The translations under genes were made by a program, and so were the position numbers. DNA of 64,000 nucleotides from a virus: positions 17,201 to 81,200 of IMG/VR virus record IMGVR_UViG_3300008114_000020; one strand, given 5' to 3'. Each line of letters begins with the position of its first letter. Position 1 is the stretch's first letter. The notes under the pieces are model-generated. The model ran no database searches, was not told the origin of the DNA, and worked only from the letters and a program-made list of their open reading frames with translations. Shown in pieces: positions 46,666 through 54,802 of the stretch.

Positions 46666-47220
46666 ATGAGTGTCATTATAAATTTTTTTGGCGGTCCAGG
46701 CATTGGTAAATCAACACAAAGTGCAGAATTATTTACCTTGATGAAGAAAAACCACATGGACGTGGAACTTACCTTTGAATATCCTAAAATAGTTGCGTGG
46801 GAAGAAAATTACTCAACGATAAAGGACCAATTTTTTGTTACAGCCAACCAACATAGAAATATTAGTAGACTTTATGGTAAGGTTAAGTATATAATCGTAG
46901 ATTCGCCAATAATATTGGGTACGGTATACAAAGATTTATACAACGAAAAACCAGAATACCCCGCAAGTTTTTATGACGACTCATTCGATTATTTTATTTT
47001 TCAGTTGTTTAAGAAATATAATAATTTCAATATACTTTTAAACAGGGATGATACCATTTTTAATGAAAACGGTAGATTTCAAAATTTAAGTGAATCAATT
47101 GTAATTGATAATGTAATAAAAGATAAATTAGAAAGACATTCGATACCATTTGTTGAATTTTCAGTTGGAGAAAACACGGCTAAGGATATATTTAGTTATA
47201 TACTTAAAAACCAACTATGA
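46666..47220 (+). CDS. P-loop nucleoside/nucleotide kinase-like protein (184 aa)
   Basis: Walker A GGPGIGKST at residues 8-16; then FEYPKIVAWEENYSTIKDQF and a Walker-B-like YIIVDSPIILG around residue 80. This matches an AAA_28/kinase-like family common in phages, thought to phosphorylate nucleosides or small molecules. The substrate cannot be told from sequence. Its stop overlaps the next start by 4 bases. Confidence 0.7.
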   Translation: MSVIINFFGGPGIGKSTQSAELFTLMKKNHMDVELTFEYPKIVAWEENYSTIKDQFFVTANQHRNISRLYGKVKYIIVDSPIILGTVYKDLYNEKPEYPASFYDDSFDYFIFQLFKKYNNFNILLNRDDTIFNENGRFQNLSESIVIDNVIKDKLERHSIPFVEFSVGENTAKDIFSYILKNQL

Positions 47221-47819
47221 AAAAACTCTCTATCCTTGCTATTTTATCGTTTTCGTTACTAATAGCCACTTCATCAACAACACAAAAAGATGTTGTTCAC
47301 GTAAAAAATAACGTATTTGAAGTACACTATTCACAAACGTTAGAGGAACCTGTTTGGTTGATTTATAAATCAACAAATAGACCAACAAATGTTAATAGGG
47401 GTTCAATGGACTTTTACACTGAAAAAGGTATTCACACTTCTGACGGTGGTGATTACAAAAGTAATGTTTGGGATAAAGGACATTTGGCACCCGCGGCCAC
47501 CTTTTCCGATAATATAGAAAATTTGAAACAAACTTTTAGTTATTTAAATTGTGCACTACAACACCAAGACCTAAACAGGGGCGAATGGAGACTTTTGGAA
47601 GAACAAGAAAGAAATTGGGACGATAAAGAACCGTTAACAATTAAAATAGACTTGATTTTTGACAAAAATTCTCAGAAATTAGAGACAGGTGCGACAGTAC
47701 CCAGTTTTTTTATCAAACATATACACTTTGACAAAAGTAATAAGTGGTCTTGTTATAAGTTTGAAAACAAGAAACCTGTAAAAAAATGGGGTGAGCATTT
47801 AATAACATGTAAACACTAA
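47217..47819 (+). CDS. Secreted DNA/RNA non-specific endonuclease (200 aa)
   Basis: Signal peptide MKKLSILAILSFSLLIATSS. The NUC-type core: SDGGDYKSNVWDKGHLAPAA (the DxGH catalytic His, Asp-Lys variant of DRGH), then NCALQHQDLNRGEWRLLEEQ with the metal-binding Asn, as in the Serratia nuclease family. It would cut DNA or RNA in the periplasm or outside. An unusual gene to find in a phage; it may degrade host or competitor DNA. Confidence 0.8.
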   Translation: MKKLSILAILSFSLLIATSSTTQKDVVHVKNNVFEVHYSQTLEEPVWLIYKSTNRPTNVNRGSMDFYTEKGIHTSDGGDYKSNVWDKGHLAPAATFSDNIENLKQTFSYLNCALQHQDLNRGEWRLLEEQERNWDDKEPLTIKIDLIFDKNSQKLETGATVPSFFIKHIHFDKSNKWSCYKFENKKPVKKWGEHLITCKH

Positions 47820-47820
47820 T

Positions 47821-48030
47821 ATGCTCTGTAAAGAATTATTTAATTTTCAAGACAAACTTTACTTCATTGAAAGAAAATTCAACGAATCTCGTATTAAACC
47901 GGAATCTATTGAGGACTTAAAAAAATATTGGGGGTGTGATAATGTTGTTCGTCAAATGAATAGACAAACAAATGAAAATTATCTATTATTTCTGAAGGAA
48001 ATACCTGAAGCGGAAATCTTACCTGATTAA
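47821..48030 (+). CDS. Hypothetical protein (69 aa)
   Basis: It starts MLCKELFNFQDKLYFIERKF and is helical; a KYWGCDNVVRQMNRQ segment looks like a small helix-turn-helix but cannot be confirmed. It begins one base after the nuclease gene and its end overlaps the convergent gene by 12 bases. Confidence 0.6.
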   Translation: MLCKELFNFQDKLYFIERKFNESRIKPESIEDLKKYWGCDNVVRQMNRQTNENYLLFLKEIPEAEILPD

Positions 48031-48417
48031 CTTCTTTAATTCTTTTATACACTCTTTAGTGTATTTTATTTCGTTTCTCTTTGCTTGTCTTTCACAAGGA
48101 TTTTGAGAATAATAATAACATTTCGCATAATAACGATACAACGTACTAGATTGTAGATAATGTGTGTACTCGTGAATCATTGTCGATATTACATCATCAA
48201 TAGTTTCACAGTTTGTAATGTATATTATTATTTTGTTTTTATTAAAACAGTATTTTCCGTAATAAACCATTCGACCATCCGAAAAATTTTTATGATTAAT
48301 TTCAAGAATTAATTTTTTTCTTTTTCGGTTGTTAATACCTAAATTCTCAACACACCAATCGAGAGCCATTTTGGTGTAAGAGATTTTTAACTCCTCGTCA
48401 ATATTCCTTTTAGACAT
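48019..48417 (-). CDS. HExxH-type metalloprotease-like protein (132 aa)
   Basis: It contains STMIHEYTHYLQSS, an HExxH zinc site near residue 95, preceded by strands (NKIIIYITNCETIDDVI) as in the SprT/zincin fold. It is shorter than SprT and lacks its zinc ribbon. It is a second, distinct zincin in the window besides 3644-4120. Start overlaps the preceding gene by 8 bases. Confidence 0.65.
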   Translation of the reverse strand: MSKRNIDEELKISYTKMALDWCVENLGINNRKRKKLILEINHKNFSDGRMVYYGKYCFNKNKIIIYITNCETIDDVISTMIHEYTHYLQSSTLYRYYAKCYYYSQNPCERQAKRNEIKYTKECIKELKKLIR

Positions 48418-48766
48418 CGCTAGGGTTGTTTGTCTTAATGGTTCTCTTTTTTCTAATGTTTGTTTTTGTCATATCTAACAAAGTTTCCAAGTTAGATTCG
48501 ATATTTTTCAAGACCTCCGCGAATTCATAATTCTCTAAGTCTTCGTTTCTATTTTTTAATGATTTTAATAAATTTGGTAAGATAGCGTCATTTGTATTTA
48601 ATTTAACACCCATAGATTTGATTATCATTTTGAGTATTAAAAATTGGGTTGTCATTTTCTTCTCTTTTGAGAATGTGAAATAATTTTCAACTGATACGTT
48701 TAAAAGTACGCTTTTACTTATTGAATCTAAGAATTTAATTACTGCCGCCGATTGTTTTGTTTTCAT
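48410..48766 (-). CDS. Hypothetical helical protein (118 aa)
   Basis: It starts MKTKQSAAVIKFLDSISKSV; all-helical, with an acidic middle and a basic C-terminus. It carries a TATTTATA motif and a GGGAGG sequence just upstream. No family recognised. Confidence 0.6.
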   Translation of the reverse strand: MKTKQSAAVIKFLDSISKSVLLNVSVENYFTFSKEKKMTTQFLILKMIIKSMGVKLNTNDAILPNLLKSLKNRNEDLENYEFAEVLKNIESNLETLLDMTKTNIRKKRTIKTNNPSDV

Positions 48767-48784
48767 TTTGACCTCCCGTTTCCA

Positions 48785-48792
48785 TATAAATA
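48785..48792 (-). promoter_or_regulatory. TATTTATA motif (late-type promoter candidate)
   Basis: Minus-strand AATATTTATATGGAAAC, followed by GGGAGG, a purine-rich site rare in this window, then the ATG of 48410-48766. Confidence 0.6.
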
Positions 48793-48911
48793 TTTTATTC
48801 TTTTATTTTGAAATTAGAAAGGGGGTTACCCCCCTCTCCAAATCTAACCAAAATGTTGACAATCAACATATTAAACATGTTTTATTTGATATGTGATTGA
48901 TTTTCAAATAA

Positions 48912-49271
48912 TTACTTAGCCCACTTACCTCTACTTACTATTTGGGCGATTACTCCATATACAGATAGGTCTGAATAGGTGTCTTGAACACTTTCACCCA
49001 CAGTATCCTCTCTACCCAACAACACTAACTGTTTAAGTCTCTGTATCTTATCATTCATTCTAAACCACAAACCTGTTTGGGATAATTTTATTTCCTCAGG
49101 AGTTTCTAATCTTGTACCGACCGAAATATTATCGGGTCCGTAGTTCATTTGTTTTTTACAAAACAGTTCGTACTGTTCTTTTAGGATTTTTTTAAATTCT
49201 GCGGTGGTTTCGGGATATCGTTCCTCACACGATTTAATTGCCGAAGATGGTTCTGTTTTTCCTGTTGTCAT
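48912..49271 (-). CDS. DUF1599 / Nmad1-type protein (119 aa)
   Basis: Nearly the whole length matches the family: FKKILKEQYELFCKKQMNYG, PDNISVGTRLETPEEIKLSQ, TGLWFRMNDKIQRLKQLVLL and a final DTYSDLSVYGVIAQIVSRGK. This family has been proposed to be linked to nucleotide modification in phages; the reaction is not firmly known. Length is normal. Confidence 0.85.
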   Translation of the reverse strand: MTTGKTEPSSAIKSCEERYPETTAEFKKILKEQYELFCKKQMNYGPDNISVGTRLETPEEIKLSQTGLWFRMNDKIQRLKQLVLLGREDTVGESVQDTYSDLSVYGVIAQIVSRGKWAK

Positions 49272-49324
49272 ATTACGTTTGATTTATTATTTAAATGATA
49301 AACAAAAAAACCTGAAAAACCAAA

Positions 49325-49332
49325 TATTTATA
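49325..49332 (+). promoter_or_regulatory. TATTTATA motif (late-type promoter candidate)
   Basis: AAATATTTATATAAAAATC, 14 bases before the ATG of 49347-49580. Confidence 0.6.
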
Positions 49333-49346
49333 TAAAAATCCCAAAG

Positions 49347-49580
49347 ATGGAAAATACAGAATTTAACGAAGAATTGAAAAAACCTGACGCACCAAAATCA
49401 AAACAATTGGTTCAGATGTTGTCCTTTAGAGTGGTACCGGCATATTTCAGAGAAATAGAAAAAGTTGCAAGTAAAAAAAAGATGAGTGTGTCTAAATTAA
49501 TACGTACCTATATTAAAGAGGGTATGAAAAGAGACAACGCAATTAGTCATAGTGAAGACCAAGAATTTAGAGTAGAGTAA
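49347..49580 (+). CDS. Ribbon-helix-helix-like DNA-binding protein (77 aa)
   Basis: A LSFRVVPAYFREIEKVASKK strand-helix is followed by KMSVSKLIRTYIKEGMKRD, the usual CopG/Arc-type ribbon-helix-helix. It may be a transcription regulator acting on local promoters; no operator can be named. The start is 14 bases after a TATTTATA motif. Confidence 0.65.
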   Translation: MENTEFNEELKKPDAPKSKQLVQMLSFRVVPAYFREIEKVASKKKMSVSKLIRTYIKEGMKRDNAISHSEDQEFRVE

Positions 49581-49581
49581 C

Positions 49582-50646
49582 CTATTTATCAAATCGTTTA
49601 AAAGCATTCATTGATATGTGATTATATTTAACTCCACCAATAAAATGGTGGAGTTCTTTTTTTCCTGTATAACTCATTGCGGATTTCAAGTAAGATTCAA
49701 AATTATTAACCCACCCTTGAATGGTGTATTCAACTTGTTGAGTTCTCACAACGCCTTCCGAAGTTGTTAGATTTTCCTTCCCCCAACTCATTTGGACTTC
49801 TTTGGTTGACATACCCCTGAAAGTTTTAAATAAACTAATATCTGCGTCAAACATTTCTTTTGTTTCTTTTGAATATTGGTCTACTTTTTCATAAACACTA
49901 ATCATTGAGGTTCCAGTTTTTTTACTTGTTTCGCCAGCACTTTCTAAACACTTGTTTAAAATGGAACCTAACATTACAAAATCCGCACCTAGAGCCAACG
50001 CTTTGACGACATCTGAATATTTTTTAAACCCACCATCTGCCACTATCTGAGTATTAGAAACAAATGGTCTTAAATTTTTAATTTTACGACATTCGGAAAT
50101 CAGAGATGCCATAGGATAACCAACACCTGTTTGGACAGTAGTTAAACACCCATTACCGTTACCAATACCAATTCTTACATAATCCGCACCAACTTTGGCG
50201 TATTCATAATAAGTTTCAGGATTAGCAACATTACCAACCATTAATTTTATGTTTGAATTGTACTTTTGTTTAGCTCTATATGTCATATCTAATAAATCCG
50301 ACATATGACCATTAGCAACATCAATAAGAACCATCATTGGTTGACCTTCAGAATATTCTGTTCTTGTTGATTCTAAAAACAGTTTTTCAAAATCTGACAT
50401 ACTATAAGAGAGGAAAATATCGCAATCCACCCACGATGAATCGGGGTTTTTGATTCGTGGAAGCACCGGTAGAATACCTTCTTTTTTAAATAAATTAAAA
50501 TTATTTTTATCAACAACCGTATCCATTGGTGCGGTCATTAATGGTAACATACCATTTTTTAATCTACAATTAATTTCACTACGTGAACGAATACTAGATA
50601 TTATAGTTGGTTCAATTAATAAATCGTCAAAATCGAACAGTTCCAT
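49582..50646 (-). CDS. IMP dehydrogenase / GMP reductase family protein (354 aa)
   Basis: A (beta/alpha)8 barrel with FDDLLIEPT at the start, MTAPMDTVV, KLMVGNVANPETY, the loop GADYVRIGIGNGNGCLTTVQ bearing the active-site Cys, QIVADGGFKKYSDVVKALAL and FRGMSTKE. There is no CBS insert, so length suits GMP reductase, but the IMPDH/GMPR choice is open. It would act on the guanine nucleotide pool in the infected cell. Confidence 0.85.
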   Translation of the reverse strand: MELFDFDDLLIEPTIISSIRSRSEINCRLKNGMLPLMTAPMDTVVDKNNFNLFKKEGILPVLPRIKNPDSSWVDCDIFLSYSMSDFEKLFLESTRTEYSEGQPMMVLIDVANGHMSDLLDMTYRAKQKYNSNIKLMVGNVANPETYYEYAKVGADYVRIGIGNGNGCLTTVQTGVGYPMASLISECRKIKNLRPFVSNTQIVADGGFKKYSDVVKALALGADFVMLGSILNKCLESAGETSKKTGTSMISVYEKVDQYSKETKEMFDADISLFKTFRGMSTKEVQMSWGKENLTTSEGVVRTQQVEYTIQGWVNNFESYLKSAMSYTGKKELHHFIGGVKYNHISMNAFKRFDK

Positions 50647-50720
50647 TTTTTTTTGTGTTTTTAGTTATTTATTAAAAAGGTAAGTAAAATAAATCAAAAT
50701 ACCAAACGGTTAAACAAAGA

Positions 50721-50728
50721 TATTTATA
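50721..50728 (+). promoter_or_regulatory. TATTTATA motif (late-type promoter candidate)
   Basis: AAAGATATTTATAGGATATGG, 4 bases before the ATG of 50733-51065. Confidence 0.6.
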
Positions 50729-50732
50729 GGAT

Positions 50733-51065
50733 ATGGAATCAAACAAAATCAATGAAAGTAACGTGTTGAGTATACTCAGAGGTATTCTTTCTGAGGAAGT
50801 TTCTAAAGTTAATAGGAATGACTACAACAGGGTTCAGTTCAAAATGGATGAATTAGAATCTCAACTCGCTGAAACCATTAAAGAGTTAAGACAATTACAA
50901 GATTCTATACCTGATGGTTTAAAAACAGTAACTAATGGTAGAGTGAAAATAATATCAGATAATTTAAACGATGCTCACTCAACCCTTAAAGTTTTAAAAA
51001 ATAAAGTTAGAAGTCACAGAAAATCTTCAAATCAGAGTCAGGTTGAGGAGAAAAAAACAAAGTAA
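50733..51065 (+). CDS. Tag-like coiled-coil protein (110 aa)
   Basis: It starts MESNKINESNVLSILRGILS, with LSE before Glu22, resembling the shared tag. The rest is a coiled coil (VQFKMDELESQLAETIKELR...) and a lysine-rich end. It is the rightmost tagged candidate. Function unknown. Confidence 0.55.
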   Translation: MESNKINESNVLSILRGILSEEVSKVNRNDYNRVQFKMDELESQLAETIKELRQLQDSIPDGLKTVTNGRVKIISDNLNDAHSTLKVLKNKVRSHRKSSNQSQVEEKKTK

Positions 51066-51434
51066 TTATTCTTCATCTAAGTTCTCACCAATATTTTTTG
51101 CAATTTCTTTTCCTTTATCGGTCAAAAAGAATCTTTCTTCATTGTTTTCATCTTCAATTGAATCTATAATTCCCTTTGCTTGTAGTTCATATAAAAGACT
51201 ACCGGCTATGATTTCTTTTAGAAATTGGTCCATATCTTCTCCATTGAACAGATGTTCTAATGAATCTTCATCCAACTCACCATTAATAAATTTTGTTGTA
51301 AGTTTATCACAGAAGTACTCTAACGCGTAAGACTCGTCTTCAATCTCATACTCATTAAAAAAATCAGATTCTCTTAGTATCAATACAATCTGATTGGCCT
51401 TTTCAAGTACGATGGGTTGATAAATGTTTTTCAT
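51066..51434 (-). CDS. Hypothetical acidic protein (122 aa)
   Basis: It starts MKNIYQPIVLEKANQIVLIL and has GSLLYELQAKGIIDSIEDEN followed by RFFLTDKGKEIAKNI, a winged-helix-like ending typical of small regulators. Strongly acidic. It ends one base after the convergent gene 50733-51065. No family recognised with confidence. Confidence 0.6.
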   Translation of the reverse strand: MKNIYQPIVLEKANQIVLILRESDFFNEYEIEDESYALEYFCDKLTTKFINGELDEDSLEHLFNGEDMDQFLKEIIAGSLLYELQAKGIIDSIEDENNEERFFLTDKGKEIAKNIGENLDEE

Positions 51435-51534
51435 TTGTTAAATATGTAACTAAAGTATAAGAAATAAAGATGAAAAAACAAAGACCCCTTGACATTGAGG
51501 TGATAAATTATTATTTTTTAGAAAAGTTTATAAT

Positions 51535-52791
51535 ATGTCTGATAATGGAAAAATTTTTATACAGATGGCTGCGTACAGGGATAAAGAACTGTTACCAACA
51601 CTTAGAGATTGTATAGAGAAAGCTAAACACCCCGAAAATCTTGTATTTTCAATTGCATGGCAACATTCACAAGATGATGAGTGGGATAATTTAGATGAAT
51701 TTAAATGTGACCCTCGATTTAAAATAATCGATATTAATTATACAAAAGCTAAAGGACCTTGTTGGGCTAGATACATGTTACAGCAACAATATGGTGGTGA
51801 ACAATATACATTACAATTGGATTCCCATCATAGGTTTATTCAAAATTGGGATTCGGAGTTGATAGAGGAATTAACAAAATTACAAGACAAGGGTTATAAA
51901 AAACCCATGTTAACAGGATATATTCCATCATACGAACCCGAAAATGAACCAAATGGTAGATTGAATGTTCCGTGGAAAATGAATTTTGATAGATTCAGTC
52001 CCGATGGTAACGTACATTTTTTACCATCATCAATCGATGATTTTAAAGAAAGAGTTGAACCTGTCAGGGCTAGATTTTATTCGGCACACTTTTGTTTTAC
52101 ACTTGGACAATTTGCATTAGAAGTACAACACGACCCTGATTATTATTTCCATGGTGAGGAAATATCAATTTCTGTTAGGGCATATACTCATGGGTACGAC
52201 CTCTTTCATTTACATAGGGTGATTATATGGCACTACTACACAAGAAAAGGTTCAACAAAACAATGGGATGATGACCCTGTATGGCACAAAAGAAACGAAT
52301 ATAGTCACTATAAAAATAGAAAACTATTTGGAATGGAAGACGATGGGAATAGTATCGATTTTGGTGATTTCGGGTTTGGTAAAAACAGAACATTAGACCA
52401 ATACGAAAGGTATGCGGGTATTTCATTTAGTAAGAGAGCCATCCAAAAATTTACATTGGAATATAATCACCCGCCAAATCCACATATTGAGGACCAAGTT
52501 GAGTATGATAATTCGTTTACATTCCAATTTAAACATTGTATTGATGTGGGATTCCATGACGTTCCACATGATGACTACACATTTTGGGCTGTAGCATTTT
52601 TAGATGAAAATGATAATGAAATTTTTAGACAAGATGCTGGTTCTGATGAAATTAAGAGAATGAAGAATGACCCTGATGGGTATTGTAAAATATGGAGGAC
52701 GTTTGAAACGACCGTAAAACCTCATAAATGGATTGTTTGGCCATGTTCCGAAAAACATGGGTTTGGTGAAAGATTAGAAGGAAAACTTTAA
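51535..52791 (+). CDS. Glycosyltransferase, GlcNAc-transferase family (418 aa)
   Basis: KIFIQMAAYRDKELLPTLRD, CIEKAKHPENLVFSIAWQHS and YTLQLDSHHRFIQNWDSELI match the GlcNAc-type glycosyltransferase family (PF11397-like), the DSH acting as the metal-sugar site. Such enzymes add GlcNAc to hydroxyproline or other acceptors in eukaryotes; in phages the acceptor is unknown. It is the first gene of a 15-gene plus-strand run and is paralogous to the next gene. Confidence 0.8.
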   Translation: MSDNGKIFIQMAAYRDKELLPTLRDCIEKAKHPENLVFSIAWQHSQDDEWDNLDEFKCDPRFKIIDINYTKAKGPCWARYMLQQQYGGEQYTLQLDSHHRFIQNWDSELIEELTKLQDKGYKKPMLTGYIPSYEPENEPNGRLNVPWKMNFDRFSPDGNVHFLPSSIDDFKERVEPVRARFYSAHFCFTLGQFALEVQHDPDYYFHGEEISISVRAYTHGYDLFHLHRVIIWHYYTRKGSTKQWDDDPVWHKRNEYSHYKNRKLFGMEDDGNSIDFGDFGFGKNRTLDQYERYAGISFSKRAIQKFTLEYNHPPNPHIEDQVEYDNSFTFQFKHCIDVGFHDVPHDDYTFWAVAFLDENDNEIFRQDAGSDEIKRMKNDPDGYCKIWRTFETTVKPHKWIVWPCSEKHGFGERLEGKL

Positions 52792-52801
52792 AATATAAAA
52801 T

Positions 52802-54067
52802 ATGGAAAAAATACTAGTTCATTTACCCGCATACAGAGAACCTGAATTAATACCAACAATAAAAAGTGCTTTGGAAAATGCACAATACCCCGAAAGAATA
52901 CATTTTGGTATATGTAGACAATTTAATCCTGATGATGGATTTGATAATGTTGATGAATATAGAGATGACCCAAGATTTAAGATTAAGGACATTCTATATA
53001 CTGAAGCAAAAGGACTAGCATATGCTAGGTCGGTAATAAACGAAGAATTATTAACCGATGAAGATTTTGTTTGTCAATTAGACTCACATCATAGATTCTC
53101 GGAAAATTGGGATTCTAAATTAATCGGGTGGTACAATCAGTTAAAGGAAGAAGGTAATAATCCATTAATTTGTGGTTACCTACCATACTACGACCCTTTC
53201 AATGACCCTGAGAAAAGAGTACAGGAACCATGGTTTTCAAGAGCTGAGTGTTTTTACCCTCACGGTACCATTTTTATACGACCATCAGCGGTCCGTGGTG
53301 GGTGGCAACATTTAACAAAACCATACCCCGCTAGATTCATAAGTGGACATTTTTGTTTTGGTCCGAATAAATGGGCTAAAGAAGTTAGACACGACCCAAA
53401 TATCTTTTTTGCTGGTGAAGAGATTAATCTATCAGTAAGGAGTTTTACTTATGGGTATGATTTGTTCCACCCACATGAGGTTGTAATATGGCACGCAACT
53501 ATGAGAGAAGAAAGGGCGGGTATGTTGGTTTGGGATGACCAACACAAAAGAGGTGAAGGAACTTGGTGGAAAGGAAATGATATTGCTCGGTCTAGAATTA
53601 GACAATTATTAGGTACAGAAGATAATGGTCACGATTTGGGACCGTATGGTTTAGGTACGGTTAGAACAATACGTGATTATGAAAAATACGCTGGTATACA
53701 TTTCAAAAAAAGAGCGTTTCAAAAATGGACCATTGATGATAAATTTCCACCAAATCCTCAATATGAGAATGAAGAAGAATGGGAAAATTCATTTACAAAA
53801 TCTTTTTATTATTTGGTGAATGTTGAAAGACAAGATTTACCTGAAAATGACTATGATTTTATTTTGATAGCGTTTGACGATGAAAATGGTATATCAATGT
53901 TTAACAAATATATTGACGGACATAATTTAACAAGATTTTTAAATGGAGACGGTCCAATTCATTATGAAGAAATGTTCCATGTGGAAACAGAACCATCTAG
54001 AGTGGTTTATTGGGCACACTCACCTGAAAGAGGTTGGGTAGAAAAAAAACAAATAAATTTAAAATAA
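52802..54067 (+). CDS. Glycosyltransferase, GlcNAc-transferase family (421 aa)
   Basis: A paralogue of the preceding gene: ILVHLPAYREPELIPTIKSA, then FVCQLDSHHRFSENWDSKLI and KWAKEVRHDPNIFFAGEEIN. Both halves align along the whole length with the first, so the pair arose by duplication and may add two sugars in turn. It lies 10 bases after the first. Confidence 0.8.
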   Translation: MEKILVHLPAYREPELIPTIKSALENAQYPERIHFGICRQFNPDDGFDNVDEYRDDPRFKIKDILYTEAKGLAYARSVINEELLTDEDFVCQLDSHHRFSENWDSKLIGWYNQLKEEGNNPLICGYLPYYDPFNDPEKRVQEPWFSRAECFYPHGTIFIRPSAVRGGWQHLTKPYPARFISGHFCFGPNKWAKEVRHDPNIFFAGEEINLSVRSFTYGYDLFHPHEVVIWHATMREERAGMLVWDDQHKRGEGTWWKGNDIARSRIRQLLGTEDNGHDLGPYGLGTVRTIRDYEKYAGIHFKKRAFQKWTIDDKFPPNPQYENEEEWENSFTKSFYYLVNVERQDLPENDYDFILIAFDDENGISMFNKYIDGHNLTRFLNGDGPIHYEEMFHVETEPSRVVYWAHSPERGWVEKKQINLK

Positions 54068-54077
54068 AAAAAAATAT

Positions 54078-54776
54078 ATGAGCAAATTTGTAGAATTACT
54101 AAAAGCATGTGACAATTTTAAGAAGACCACATACTATTGGGACCACGATGTCCTATTACCACACGAGAATAGTATTAGAAATTATCCGGCGCCTTGGATT
54201 ATAAAGACTATTGAGTTATTAAAAATCATTGACGGAAAAGTCGTTGTTGAAATTGGTTCAACGAGGAGAGAATTGACACAAAACTGTATTTCATATCACG
54301 ATAATTCAATGAAATTAGAAAGTAAAGACGGTCCTGCATGTTGTCAGGATGGTCACTCAACTTATTATTGGGCGAGAGAGGGTTTTGAAGTTCATACGGT
54401 AGATGTTGATGAATATTGTAAAACTCAAATTGAAAATGAATACAAATATCATATTCATGAACCTATACCTGATAATTTACACATACATATACCTCAAGAC
54501 GGTATTGAATTTCTTAAAAATTTTCAAGGTAAAATTGATTTATTGTTTTTAGACGGATGGGATAAAGGTACCCACGAATACGCGGAAAAACATTTAGAAG
54601 CGTTCATGGCCGCTCAAGATAAATTATCCGATTTACATTTAATATCAATTGATGATACCGATTTTGACACTGAATCAGCGGGTAAGGATAAATATTTGAC
54701 ACCATACCTACTTGAAAATGGATATATCAGAGTACTTTGGGGTAGACAAACAGTTTATGTAAAAAATAGACCATAA
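54078..54776 (+). CDS. Class I SAM-dependent methyltransferase-like protein (232 aa)
   Basis: VVVEIGSTRRELTQNC near residue 53, EVHTVDVDEYCKTQ near residue 107 and LLFLDGWDKG near residue 150 follow the strand order of a Rossmann methyltransferase, though motif I (GSTR) is unusual. A substrate cannot be inferred. It is encoded with the glycosyltransferases. Confidence 0.6.
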   Translation: MSKFVELLKACDNFKKTTYYWDHDVLLPHENSIRNYPAPWIIKTIELLKIIDGKVVVEIGSTRRELTQNCISYHDNSMKLESKDGPACCQDGHSTYYWAREGFEVHTVDVDEYCKTQIENEYKYHIHEPIPDNLHIHIPQDGIEFLKNFQGKIDLLFLDGWDKGTHEYAEKHLEAFMAAQDKLSDLHLISIDDTDFDTESAGKDKYLTPYLLENGYIRVLWGRQTVYVKNRP

Positions 54777-54802
54777 AAGATAATTTTAGATAATTATTTG
54801 AT

